From NCBI GenBank assembly GCA_963849695.1, contig CAWKIT010000014.1, positions 1 through 64,000 of the forward strand: a DNA stretch of 64,000 nt. The letters are read 5' to 3'. This DNA is from DASSUW01 sp963849695. GTDB lineage: Bacteria; Actinomycetota; Thermoleophilia; Solirubrobacterales; Solirubrobacteraceae. A program made the position numbers and the translations under genes. The notes under the pieces are model-generated. The model saw only the letters and a program-made list of their open reading frames with translations, did no database searches and was not told the DNA's origin. This document shows, piece by piece, positions 33,812-43,792 of the stretch (positions are counted from its first letter, which is position 1; each line of letters starts with the position of its first letter).

Positions 33812-33841
33812 TGGCGGTGTGCGAATCCGCGGGAGGGGCCA

Positions 33842-35293
33842 CTAGCGCTTCGCGGCCTCGACCACGTCGTCGATCGAGCCCTTGAGCAGGAACGCCGACT
33901 CGGGCAGCTCGTCGTGCTTGCCGTCGAGGATCTCGCGGAACGAGCGCACGGTCTCGGTGATCGGCACGTAGACGCCGGGGGTGCCGGTGAACGCCTCGGC
34001 CACATGGAAGGGCTGCGACAGGAAGCGCTCGATGCGGCGCGCGCGCTGGACGAGCACCTTGTCCTCGTCGGACAGCTCGTCGATGCCGAGGATGGCGATG
34101 ATGTCCTGCAGCTCGCGGTAGCGCTGGAGCACCTGCTTGACCTCGTTGGCCACGCCGAAGTGGTCCTCGCCCACGATCTCCGGCTTGAGGATCGTCGACG
34201 TCGAGTCGAGCGGGTCGACCGCCGGATAGATGCCCTTCTCCGCGATCGAGCGGGAGAGCGTGGTGGTCGCGTTGAGGTGCGCGAAGACGGACGCGGGCGC
34301 GGGGTCGGTGAGGTCGTCGGCCGGGACGTAGATGGCCTGGATCGAGGTCACCGAGCCCTTGCGGGTCGACGTGATGCGCTCCTGCAGCTGGCCCATCTCG
34401 GACTCCAGCGTCGGCTGGTAGCCGACCTGCGAGGGCATGCGGCCGAGCAGCGCGGACACCTCCGAGCCGGCCTGCACGAAGCGGAAGATGTTGTCGATGA
34501 AGAGGAGCACGTCCTGCCCCTCCTCGTCGCGGAAGTACTCCGCCATCGTCAGCCCCGACAGGGCGACGCGCATGCGCGCCCCGGGCGGCTCGTTCATCTG
34601 GCCGAAGACGAGCATCGTCTTCTCGATCACGCCGGACTCGGTCATCTCGAGCCAGAGGTCGTTGCCCTCGCGCGAGCGCTCGCCGACGCCGCAGAACGCG
34701 GACAGGCCGCCGTGCTCCTGGGCGAGGTTGTTGATCAGCTCCTGGATGAGGACCGTCTTGCCGACGCCGGCGCCGCCGAACAGGCCGACCTTGCCGCCCT
34801 TGGCGTACGGCGCCAGCAGGTCGACGACCTTGATGCCGGTCTCGAACATCTCGGCCGTCGGCGTGAGCTGCTCGACCGTCGGGGCCGGCCGGTGGATCGG
34901 CCAGCGCTCCTCGACCTCGACCGGGTCGCCCTGGTCGATCGCCTCGCCGAGCAGGTTGAAGATCCGCCCGAGCGTGACGCGGCCGACCGGCACGGTGATC
35001 GGCCCGCCGGTGTCGACCACCTCGGTGCCGCGCGCGATGCCGTCGGTCGAGTCCATGGCGACCGCCCGCACGCGGTCGTCGCCCAGGTGCTGCTGGACCT
35101 CGCACACGAGGTCGGGGCTGATGTTCTCGTCTCCGGTGTCGAGGCCCTCGCGGGCGATGGTCAGCGCCGAGTAGATCCCCGGCAGCTCGTCGGGGAAGAC
35201 GGCCTCGATGACGACGCCCTGGATCTCCTCGATCCGGCCGACATTGCGCTTCTCGATGTCCTCGCTGGTCTTCGTTTCGGTCGGGGCAGCCAT
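33842..35293 (-). CDS. atpD: ATP synthase beta subunit
   Basis: 483 residues. Catalytic F1 subunit: Walker A GGAGVGKTVLIQEL, the catalytic Glu region GVGERSREGNDL, Walker B DVLLFIDNIFRF and SALLGRMPSQVGYQPTLESE. ATP is made at the alpha/beta interface on the cytoplasmic face. It lies between atpG (8 bp upstream) and atpC. Start ATG within MAAPTETKTSED. Confidence 0.98.
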   Translation of the reverse strand: MAAPTETKTSEDIEKRNVGRIEEIQGVVIEAVFPDELPGIYSALTIAREGLDTGDENISPDLVCEVQQHLGDDRVRAVAMDSTDGIARGTEVVDTGGPITVPVGRVTLGRIFNLLGEAIDQGDPVEVEERWPIHRPAPTVEQLTPTAEMFETGIKVVDLLAPYAKGGKVGLFGGAGVGKTVLIQELINNLAQEHGGLSAFCGVGERSREGNDLWLEMTESGVIEKTMLVFGQMNEPPGARMRVALSGLTMAEYFRDEEGQDVLLFIDNIFRFVQAGSEVSALLGRMPSQVGYQPTLESEMGQLQERITSTRKGSVTSIQAIYVPADDLTDPAPASVFAHLNATTTLSRSIAEKGIYPAVDPLDSTSTILKPEIVGEDHFGVANEVKQVLQRYRELQDIIAILGIDELSDEDKVLVQRARRIERFLSQPFHVAEAFTGTPGVYVPITETVRSFREILDGKHDELPESAFLLKGSIDDVVEAAKR

Positions 35294-35301
35294 TTATCTC
35301 C

Positions 35302-36204
35302 TTAACCGAGGCCCTCGGCCCCGGCGACGACTTCCAGAATCTCCTGCGTGATCTCCGCCTGGCGTTCGCGGTTCATCTGCAGGGTCAGGTCCTTGATGAT
35401 GTCCCCCGCGTTCTGGGACGCATTGCGCATCGCGGTCATTCGCGCGCCGTGCTCGGAGGCGGTCGACTCCAGCAGCGCGCGGAAGATCGAGATCTCGACG
35501 TAGGCCGGGATCAGGCGCTGGAGGATGTCCTCGGGGTCGGGTTCGTACTCGACGAGCGCGCGCTTGCCCTCGTCCTTCTCGCCGTCCTCGGACTCCTCTT
35601 CCTCGCTCTCGAGGATCGTCGCCTGCTGGAGCGGCAGTAGCGTCTCGCGGGTCACCCGCTGTGTGAGCGGCGAGATGTAGTGGTTGTAGATGATCTCGAC
35701 CTGGTCGACCTTGCCGTCGACGTAGGCGGTCATGAGGTCCTGCGCGATGTCGCGCGCGTCACCGTAGGCGGGCCGGTCGGTGAAGCCGGTGTAGCTGCCG
35801 ACCACCTCGCGGCCGCGGAACTGGAGCGACGACGTGCCGCGCCGGCCGGACGCGTACCAGGCCAGCGAACGGCCCTCGCCCTCGAGCTCGGCCGCCACGC
35901 GCACGCCGGCGCGGACGATCTGCGAGTTGAAGGCTCCGGCCAGCCCGCGGTCGCCGGTCACGAGCAGGAGCCCGACCGTGTCGACCGAGTCGTGCTCGTC
36001 GAGGATCGGCAGGTTCGGGACGTTGCCGGCCGCCTCGGCTGCCTGGCGCGTCATCCGCCGGATCGCGGATGCGTAGGGGCGCAGCGCCTCGATGCGCTGC
36101 TCGGCCCGGCGGAGCCGCGCGGCGGCGACCATCTCCATCGCGCGCGTGATCTTCTGGATGTTCTTGACCGACGAGATCCGGTTCTTGACGTCCTTCTGCG
36201 CCAT
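35302..36204 (-). CDS. atpG: ATP synthase gamma subunit
   Basis: 300 residues. The rotor shaft of F1: an N-terminal helix MAQKDVKNRISSVKNIQKITRAMEMVAAARLRRAEQRI (cited in part; the block KNIQKITRAMEMVAAARLRR is diagnostic) and a C-terminal helix SEHGARMTAMRNASQNAGDI. A charged insert EEEESEDGEKDEG at about residue 200 is longer than in most bacteria. ATG 3 bp after atpA. Confidence 0.97.
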   Translation of the reverse strand: MAQKDVKNRISSVKNIQKITRAMEMVAAARLRRAEQRIEALRPYASAIRRMTRQAAEAAGNVPNLPILDEHDSVDTVGLLLVTGDRGLAGAFNSQIVRAGVRVAAELEGEGRSLAWYASGRRGTSSLQFRGREVVGSYTGFTDRPAYGDARDIAQDLMTAYVDGKVDQVEIIYNHYISPLTQRVTRETLLPLQQATILESEEEESEDGEKDEGKRALVEYEPDPEDILQRLIPAYVEISIFRALLESTASEHGARMTAMRNASQNAGDIIKDLTLQMNRERQAEITQEILEVVAGAEGLG

Positions 36205-36207
36205 GGC

Positions 36208-37851
<1,644 letters not shown>

Positions 37852-37908
37852 GATTTCTCCTTTCGCCCTGCCGGTGCTCGCAAGCTCGCACCTTCGGGCG
37901 ACGTTACG

Positions 37909-38439
37909 TCAGGCCTTCACAACTTGTTTGCGAAGCTGGTCAAGTCGGTTTCGGACGGAGGCGTCGAGGACTGAGTTGCCGACCTGGACGACGATGCCGC
38001 CCAGGATGTCGGGCTCCACGCGGGAGGACAGCTCGACCTTGCGGCCGGTCTGCTCCTCGATGCGGTCGCCGAGCTGCGTGGCGATCGACTCGTCGAGCTC
38101 CACGGCAGACGTGATCTCGACCGGGAGCAGCTTGTTCTCCTCCTCCCACAGCCGGTCGTACTCGGCGCGGGCGCGGAAGATCACCGGCATGCGGTGCTTC
38201 TCGATCAGCAGCTCGAGGAAGTTCAGGATCACCGGGTCGGCGTCCGAGACGGCGCGCTCGAGGCCGTCCTTCTTCTCCGGGGTGGAGAAGTAGGGCGAGA
38301 AGAAGAACACCTGCAGCTCGCGCGTCTCGTTGAGCGCGTCGGCGAACGCGCCGAGCTGCTCGCGCACCTCGTCGAGCTTGTCCTGGTCCTTGGCGACCTC
38401 GAACAGCGAACGCGCATAGACCACGGCGATCTCTTCCAT
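37909..38439 (-). CDS. atpH: ATP synthase delta subunit
   Basis: 176 residues. Peripheral-stalk subunit linking F1 to the b dimer: VYARSLFEVAKDQDKLDEV at the start and LSSRVEPDILGGIVVQVGNSVLDASVRNRL at the end (the conserved DPSLIGGVVVRVGD-like block). Its ATG shares one base with the atpF stop, so the two are coupled. Confidence 0.96.
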   Translation of the reverse strand: MEEIAVVYARSLFEVAKDQDKLDEVREQLGAFADALNETRELQVFFFSPYFSTPEKKDGLERAVSDADPVILNFLELLIEKHRMPVIFRARAEYDRLWEEENKLLPVEITSAVELDESIATQLGDRIEEQTGRKVELSSRVEPDILGGIVVQVGNSVLDASVRNRLDQLRKQVVKA

Positions 38440-39005
38440 CAGCGCTCCTCGGCCAGCGAGGCGAAGTCGAGCTCGGCGAGCGCCTCCTCGACGAGCCGCT
38501 TGTGGTCCTCGCCGGTCAGCGACTTGCGCGTCACCTTCTCGGTCGCCATCACCGTCAGGTCCGCAACCTCGGCGCGGATCGCCTGGATCGCGCGGCGCGT
38601 CTCGGCCTCGATGTCGCGCCGGGTCTGCTCCATCATCTCCTCGCGCTTGCCGCGCGCCTCGGCGACGATCTCGTTCTCGGCGGCCTCGCCGGTCTTGCGC
38701 GCGCGGGCGACGATCTCGTCCGCCTGACCGCGCGCCTCGGCGAGCCGCTCGCGGTACTCGGCCAGGATCTCGTCCGCCTCCTTGCGCGTCCGCTCGGCGG
38801 CGTCGATCGACTCCTCGATCGCCTTCTGGCGCCGGTCGAGCGCCTCGGCGATACGCGGGAACGCGAGCTTGCCGAGCAGGTACAACGAGATCCCGAAGAC
38901 GAGCAGCGTCCAGATCATCAGCCCGACGTTGGGCGAGACCAGGAAGCTGCCGCCCTCGTCCTCGCCCTCGGCGGCGGTCGCGATGATCAGAAGCAGATCG
39001 CTCAT
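38439..39005 (-). CDS. atpF: ATP synthase b subunit
   Basis: 188 residues. One N-terminal membrane helix (LMIWTLLVFGISLYLLGKLAF) and a long charged coiled coil forming the stator stalk. The loop before the helix, EGEDEGGSFLVSPN, places the N terminus outside. Seven bp separate it from atpE. Confidence 0.96.
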   Translation of the reverse strand: MSDLLLIIATAAEGEDEGGSFLVSPNVGLMIWTLLVFGISLYLLGKLAFPRIAEALDRRQKAIEESIDAAERTRKEADEILAEYRERLAEARGQADEIVARARKTGEAAENEIVAEARGKREEMMEQTRRDIEAETRRAIQAIRAEVADLTVMATEKVTRKSLTGEDHKRLVEEALAELDFASLAEER

Positions 39006-39012
39006 CGCCGGC

Positions 39013-39285
39013 CTACAGGAAGAACGCGATCAGGCCCGCGACGAGGCCGTAGAAGAAGCAGGCCTCCGTGAGCGCGAAGCCGAGCCACTGGATACCGGTG
39101 ATCTCGTCGCGCATCTCGGGCTGGCGGGTCACCGACTCGATGACCTTGCCGAAGATGATGCCGATGCCGACGCCGGCGCCGACGGCACCGAGGCCGCCGC
39201 CTACGCCGAGCGCGATCGCCTTGCCGGCGTCGGCGCCGTCCTCAGCGGCGGCGAAGAGGTTGAACATGGTGAGAAGCAGGTCCAC
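39013..39285 (-). CDS. atpE: ATP synthase c subunit
   Basis: 90 residues; two membrane helices forming the rotor ring. The first has the glycine-rich GVGGGLGAVGAGVGIGIIFG, the polar loop RQPEM is conserved, and the second helix carries the ion-binding Glu in GFALTEACFFYGLVAGL. The residues around that Glu (no Ser/Thr following, no Gln on helix 1) suggest proton rather than sodium coupling. About 10 residues precede helix 1. Confidence 0.96.
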   Translation of the reverse strand: MDLLLTMFNLFAAAEDGADAGKAIALGVGGGLGAVGAGVGIGIIFGKVIESVTRQPEMRDEITGIQWLGFALTEACFFYGLVAGLIAFFL

Positions 39286-39303
39286 CGAGTGCTCCTTTCA
39301 CGG

Positions 39304-40200
39304 TTAGTGATGCTCGGCGACGGCGCCGCCGAGGTAGATCGCGGTCAGGGTGGCGAAGATGAACGCCTGCAGCGTCGCGACCAGGCCGACCTCGAAGAGG
39401 AAGAGGGCGATCCCGATCGGCAGCGTGATGAGGCCGAGCACCTCGAGGCCCAGCAGCACGGCGAGGCCGCCCGACATGAAGAGGATGATCAGGTGGCCGG
39501 CGAGGATGTTGGCGAAAAGACGGACTGAGAGGCTGATCAGCCGCATGAAGTTCGAGAGGAACTCGAGGATGAAGATGAAGACGGCCATGCCTCCGGTGAC
39601 GCCGGCGGGCACCAGGCTCTTGAGGTAGCCGCCGACGCCCTTGGCGCGGATCCCCTCGACGTTGTAGGAGACGAAGACGATCAGCGCGAGCACGAGCGGG
39701 ACCGACAGGTTGGCGGTGGCGGCGTACAGGGCGAAGGACGGGATCTCGAAGCCGAGCACCTCGATCTTCTCGTGCGTGTTGGTCGGCAGCGGGATGTAGC
39801 CGATCAGGTTGTTGAACCAGATGAAGAGGAACAGCGCCCCGATGAAGGGAAACCACTTGCGCGCCATCTTGTCGTCGAGGTTCCCGTACGTGATGTTGTC
39901 GCGCATGAGGCTGAAGAGCGCCTCGACCGCCGTCTGCACGCGGTTCGGCCGCGCCTGCATCTTGCCCGCGATCCAGATCATCGTCCCGCACGTGAGGATC
40001 CCGGAGATCACCAGGTACATCACGGCCTTGTTGATGTCGAACGGCCCCGGCAGCTCGACCCAGGTGTCGAGCTGGAACTCGTTCTGGGGCTGGAACGCGT
40101 CGTTGTCCTGCCGCGTGAACCCGAAGATCACCAGGATCGCGACGATCGAGAACGCGTAGAAGCCGAGGACTCCGAACAGCACCTTGCGCCGGGTCGTCAT
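39304..40200 (-). CDS. atpB: ATP synthase a subunit
   Basis: 298 residues. Membrane stator channel beside the c ring. The essential Arg lies in SLSVRLFANILAGHL, and the conserved final segment is LVATLQAFIFATLTAIYLGGAV. The ATG at 40200 overlaps the stop of the atpI-like gene (ATGA) and begins MTTRRKVLFGVLGFY with a first helix; longer upstream readings enter that gene. Confidence 0.96.
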   Translation of the reverse strand: MTTRRKVLFGVLGFYAFSIVAILVIFGFTRQDNDAFQPQNEFQLDTWVELPGPFDINKAVMYLVISGILTCGTMIWIAGKMQARPNRVQTAVEALFSLMRDNITYGNLDDKMARKWFPFIGALFLFIWFNNLIGYIPLPTNTHEKIEVLGFEIPSFALYAATANLSVPLVLALIVFVSYNVEGIRAKGVGGYLKSLVPAGVTGGMAVFIFILEFLSNFMRLISLSVRLFANILAGHLIILFMSGGLAVLLGLEVLGLITLPIGIALFLFEVGLVATLQAFIFATLTAIYLGGAVAEHH

Positions 40201-40607
40201 GGGCGTGGGGACTTCCTCTCCAGAGGGCGAACGATGAGTGAGGTGGCGAAGTAGACGGTGAACGCGACGAGCACCGTGATACCCGCCGTGAGGCCGTCTT
40301 CCCGGTCGGCGATCATGCCGACGGCCAGGATGGTAAGGCCGATGAGCCACGCGCGCAGTACGAGCGACGCCATGTTGAGCCCGAGCGAGGTCTTGAGGTC
40401 CTGCGTGCGGGCCGCGCGGCGCTCGATCGCGACCGCCGCGAACCGCTGCACGATCCACGCGACGGCGCCGACGACGTAGCCCAGGACGGGCGCCCCGAGC
40501 AGCACCACGAACGGCGCCGCGAGGATCACGAGCCACACATCGAGGTAGCGGACGAAAACCAGCGCGTCGAAGCCGCTGGATGCGTGATCAGCGGGCACGG
40601 TCGGCAT
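40197..40607 (-). CDS. atpI: AtpI-like membrane protein at the head of the atp operon
   Basis: 136 residues with about four hydrophobic segments (VWLVILAAPFVVLLGAPVLG, LRAWLIGLTILAVGMI, TAGITVLVAFTVYFATSLIV). Position directly before atpB with an ATGA overlap is that of AtpI/Unc1, which helps assemble the c ring or carries ions. Sequence similarity to AtpI is weak by eye, so the name rests on context. A GTG 12 bp upstream of the chosen ATG is an alternative start. Confidence 0.7.
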   Translation of the reverse strand: MPTVPADHASSGFDALVFVRYLDVWLVILAAPFVVLLGAPVLGYVVGAVAWIVQRFAAVAIERRAARTQDLKTSLGLNMASLVLRAWLIGLTILAVGMIADREDGLTAGITVLVAFTVYFATSLIVRPLERKSPRP

Positions 40608-40724
40608 GCGCTCGGTCACTGAAGTTGGACATGGCGAATCGACCACCCACGGACCGTCCCCGCGCGCGGCTGCGGCGGCGAGACCCTGGAATCCCCCGGG
40701 CCTCAGGCCTGGGTGGCGCGGCGG

Positions 40725-40754
40725 AGTGTAGCGGGATTTTCGACTTTGTAACAA
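40725..40754 (-). promoter_or_regulatory. Likely atp operon promoter
   Basis: On the minus strand TTGTTA (40754-40749) and TACACT (40730-40725) lie 18 bp apart in an A/T-rich pocket, rare in this GC-rich region. Transcription would start near 40718, giving a leader of about 110 nt before atpI. The leader contains a palindromic CCCGGGCCTCAGGCCTGGG-type stem near 40697. Confidence 0.6.
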
Positions 40755-40758
40755 GTTT

Positions 40759-40786
40759 GTGACACCCGGCGCTAGCCGGGTGTCAC
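40759..40786. terminator. Perfect 12-bp hairpin upstream of the atp promoter
   Basis: GTGACACCCGGC (40759-40770), loop GCTA, GCCGGGTGTCAC (40775-40786). It follows the stop of the minus-strand secreted-protein gene by 34 bp and precedes the atp promoter, so it is best read as that gene's terminator insulating the atp operon. Confidence 0.7.
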
Positions 40787-40819
40787 GAGGTCTACCCAGT
40801 CGTCACCGCTCGCAGCAGC

Positions 40820-43690
40820 TCAGCCCACCACGCGGAGGAAGGCGTGGACCGGACGCGAGAGCCGGCCGGTCTCGAGCCGCACCTGCACGCCGATCCGGTA
40901 CAGCCCCGGCCGCAGGCGCAGCCTGAGCGTCGCGCGGCGCGCGACCGCCGCCGCCGCGGCCGCCTGAGTGCGGGGGCGCACCGTGGTGACCGGGCGGAAG
41001 CGCGTGTCGTAGTCGCGCGTGCGGTTCAGCCGCGGGCAGCTGGACCGGTTCCTGCTCCCCGCGGCCCGGTCGATCCTCACCACGATCGGGCCGAGCTGCG
41101 CCAGGCGCATCGTCATCGACACGCGCACCCGCCCCGAGGCCGACCGGCGCAGACAGCGCGAGCCGAGCCGCAGATCCGAGATCGCCGGCTCCACGACCGC
41201 GGGCGCCGTCGGGGGTGCGGCCGTCGGCGGTGTGGCGGCGGGCGGCGCCGAGGCCGGCGGGTCGTCGACCGCGCTCACGTCGATCGTCACCGTCGCCGGG
41301 TCGGACTCGAGGCCACCGTCGCCGGCGCGGTACGTGAACGAGTCGCTGCCGTTGAAGTCGGCGTCCGGCGTGTACGTGAACGACCCATCGCCGTCGAGCA
41401 TCAGGTCGCCGTGCTCGGGCTCCGATGCCAGCGCCGCAGTCAGCGGGTCGTCGTTGCCGTCGCTGTCGTTGTCCAGCACGCCCGGCTGCTCCACGCTCAG
41501 CGGCGTGTCCTCCTGCGTCGCGTAGGCGTCGGCCTGCGCAACCGGAGCCATCGGCAGCAGATCGAACGTCGCCGTCACGCTGCGCGCCTCGTCGAGCGGC
41601 ACGGTGCAGGTCGTCGCCGGCCCCGAGCAGCCGCCCCCGCTGAAGCCCGCGAACGAGCTGTCGGCATCGGGATGCGCGGTGAGCGTCACTTGGCCGCCCG
41701 CGGTCATCGAGCAGTCAGGATGGGCGGACGCGTCGCTGCCGCAGTCGATTCCCGCCGGCGTCGAGTCCACATAACCACCGCCCGACCCGGCGATGTCGAG
41801 GGCGAGGTCGAACCACGGCTGGTAGACGCGCACGTCGTCGACCGCCATGCCGCCGAGCTGGACGTTCCGGTCGGTGTCCAGGTGAAAGCGCAGGCGGATC
41901 GTCTTGCCGGCGTAGTCGGACACGTCCGCCCGGTGCACGCCCCACCCCGCGGCGAGCGGAAGGTTCACGAGCGGGTCGCCCACCGAGGCGGTCATGCTGG
42001 CGCCGAGCCATGTGAACAGCGGACGCGAGTTGCCGCCGCCGTTCTCCTCGACGGTCACGCTCGCGTGATCGAAATTCGCCGTTTCGAGTTGGTACCACAT
42101 CGCCCACGACGCGTAGATCGCGCCCGTGCGGCCTTGCAACGAGATAGGCGGTGACAGCAGGTCCTGCGAGCTGTTTGCGTCATAGGTTGCGTCGAGATCG
42201 GTCTTGAAGCACTGCTGCGCCTCGGCGCAACTCGTCAAGCCCGCGACGGGATTGAGGGTCGCGGTAGCCTGCGTTGCCGGCACGCCGCGCTCCCATTCGT
42301 CGTTGCTGCCGGAGTGCGTGAAGCCGTCCTCGCCGCTCTCGAATCCGGCCGAGAACAAGGTTTCCACCACGCCCTCTGCCGGCCGCGCGCAGAGGATCAG
42401 GTCAGCCTCCGCGAGCGTGCCGGCGTGGCTCGCCTGATCGTCGCGGAAGGTCAGGTTCCAGGTCCCGGCCGCTTGCTGGCCGTAGAAATAGTCCAGCCGC
42501 GCGCTGTTCTCAGGCTGGAGGGCGACTGCAAGCATGAGCGACGAGTGCGGCGGCACGCCCGCGTTGTCGTCGAACAACGCCAGCATCCGCGTGTTGGAAG
42601 TGCTGGCTACTGGCGTGCCGATATCCGTGTACAGCGCGGTCTGGCTGCCGCCCGGCGCCTGGAGGGTGACGTCGAGGTCGGACATCCGAGCATGGGTTGC
42701 GTCGAGCTTGATCGCCACGTGGTCGAGCGTGCCCGCGTCGGCAACATTGATCGGGAAGGTCGCCACCCCTTGGTCCGGGATGGTGCCCGTCGGCGGCGTG
42801 ATCGTGTACGTCCTGCAGCTGGGCCGGGCCGAGGGGATCACGGTCGCCGACAGGTGATAGGTGGCCGTCGGGCCCTCGGCCCCGGCGGCAGGCGAGTCGA
42901 CGTACGCGTAGTACGTGCCGGACGTCGGCACGGTGGCGAAGTACGCCTCAGAGTCGATCTCATCCACGGTTCCTTGATCGCTGACCACGACGATCGATTG
43001 AGCGTTGGCGAAGCCGAGCCTGCCGTCGAACGTGGTGCCGTCGCGCTCGGGGTCGAGGTCGAGCGACAGGAACACCGTGTCACCGGCGTCCAGCTCGAGC
43101 GCGTAGAGGTCCCTGTCGGCCGCCTGGTCCTGCGCTCCCGCGACGTAGCTGCCGCTCAGCGCGTTCGCGCTCGACCTGTCGTCGTTCGGCTCGGCCTCCG
43201 TGGGCGGCGCGCCGGAGCGGACCTCGAGCCAGAGGTCGTAGGGCCGGATCGACGCGGTTTCGGCGGTGAAATCCCGCACGTCGAGGTAGTACGTGCCGGC
43301 GCTCGGGATCGTGGCGCCCGCGATGCTCGACGACAGCCCGGTGAGGCTCCCGTCGTCGTCGTCGAACTCGATCACCGTCGTGCCGTCCGATCCGAGCAAC
43401 CTCAATTGCGAGTCGGTCGAGTTCCCTGCGGAACCGGCCGTCATCACCGCGGCGTACACCCGATCACCGGCCTGGGCCGTGAAGCGGTAGCGGTCGATGT
43501 CGCCGTTCGGATACAGCGAAGCGCGAACGCGCTCGCCGCTTGCGATCGGCGACGCGGTGTCGTTGGGGCCGTTCGGCTCTGCCTCCCCGTCAGGCGGGGC
43601 GGGGAGCGGGGTCGGCTGTGCATCCTCGGCGGATGCGGTGCCGGCCGTGAGGAGGAGCACGAGGAGGACGAGAGTGAGGACGCGGGGCAT
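40820..43690 (-). CDS. Large secreted multi-domain beta protein (PPC, P-domain, jelly-roll, Ig/VCBS)
   Basis: 956 residues. Signal peptide about 1-21 (MPRVLTLVLLVLLLTAGTAS). Two PPC-type domains follow (about 40-150 and 165-285; EAEPNGPNDTASPIASG, DRYRFTAQAGDRVYAAV and DRDLYALELDAGDTVFLSLD). A proprotein-convertase P-domain comes next (about 295-415; HVAIKLDATHARMSDLDVTL, GTWNLTFRD). Then a jelly-roll like that of immune inhibitor A (FDHASVTVEENGG, VDDVRVYQPW), a Cys-paired InlB-B/Big repeat (GGGCSGPATTCTVPLDEARS) and a VCBS/cadherin-like repeat (QEDTPLSVEQPGVLDNDSDG, FTYTPDADFNGSDSFTY). The tail is a Pro/Ala linker and a basic beta domain. These modules normally decorate exported proteases, yet no catalytic domain is present, so it is probably an adhesive or structural surface protein. 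Confidence 0.85.
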   Translation of the reverse strand: MPRVLTLVLLVLLLTAGTASAEDAQPTPLPAPPDGEAEPNGPNDTASPIASGERVRASLYPNGDIDRYRFTAQAGDRVYAAVMTAGSAGNSTDSQLRLLGSDGTTVIEFDDDDGSLTGLSSSIAGATIPSAGTYYLDVRDFTAETASIRPYDLWLEVRSGAPPTEAEPNDDRSSANALSGSYVAGAQDQAADRDLYALELDAGDTVFLSLDLDPERDGTTFDGRLGFANAQSIVVVSDQGTVDEIDSEAYFATVPTSGTYYAYVDSPAAGAEGPTATYHLSATVIPSARPSCRTYTITPPTGTIPDQGVATFPINVADAGTLDHVAIKLDATHARMSDLDVTLQAPGGSQTALYTDIGTPVASTSNTRMLALFDDNAGVPPHSSLMLAVALQPENSARLDYFYGQQAAGTWNLTFRDDQASHAGTLAEADLILCARPAEGVVETLFSAGFESGEDGFTHSGSNDEWERGVPATQATATLNPVAGLTSCAEAQQCFKTDLDATYDANSSQDLLSPPISLQGRTGAIYASWAMWYQLETANFDHASVTVEENGGGNSRPLFTWLGASMTASVGDPLVNLPLAAGWGVHRADVSDYAGKTIRLRFHLDTDRNVQLGGMAVDDVRVYQPWFDLALDIAGSGGGYVDSTPAGIDCGSDASAHPDCSMTAGGQVTLTAHPDADSSFAGFSGGGCSGPATTCTVPLDEARSVTATFDLLPMAPVAQADAYATQEDTPLSVEQPGVLDNDSDGNDDPLTAALASEPEHGDLMLDGDGSFTYTPDADFNGSDSFTYRAGDGGLESDPATVTIDVSAVDDPPASAPPAATPPTAAPPTAPAVVEPAISDLRLGSRCLRRSASGRVRVSMTMRLAQLGPIVVRIDRAAGSRNRSSCPRLNRTRDYDTRFRPVTTVRPRTQAAAAAAVARRATLRLRLRPGLYRIGVQVRLETGRLSRPVHAFLRVVG

Positions 43691-43749
43691 GGCGCGGAAG
43701 CCGATCAGGCCCCGCTGACATTCCGCTGACGTTTCGCTGACGCGCTAGC

Positions 43750-43792
43750 AAAGGGGTCTGACCCCTTTAGATAAGGGGGATCTGACCCCCTT
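43750..43792. repeat. Two GGGGTCTGACCCC-type palindromes
   Basis: AAAGGGGTCTGACCCCTTT (43750-43768) and AAGGGGG-ATCTGA-CCCCCTT (43773-43792) stand in tandem after the acyl-CoA ligase; the second overlaps its stop codon. They share the core of the cluster at 4497-4625. Position after a stop, with A/T flanks, would also let them act as terminators for either strand. Confidence 0.75.
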
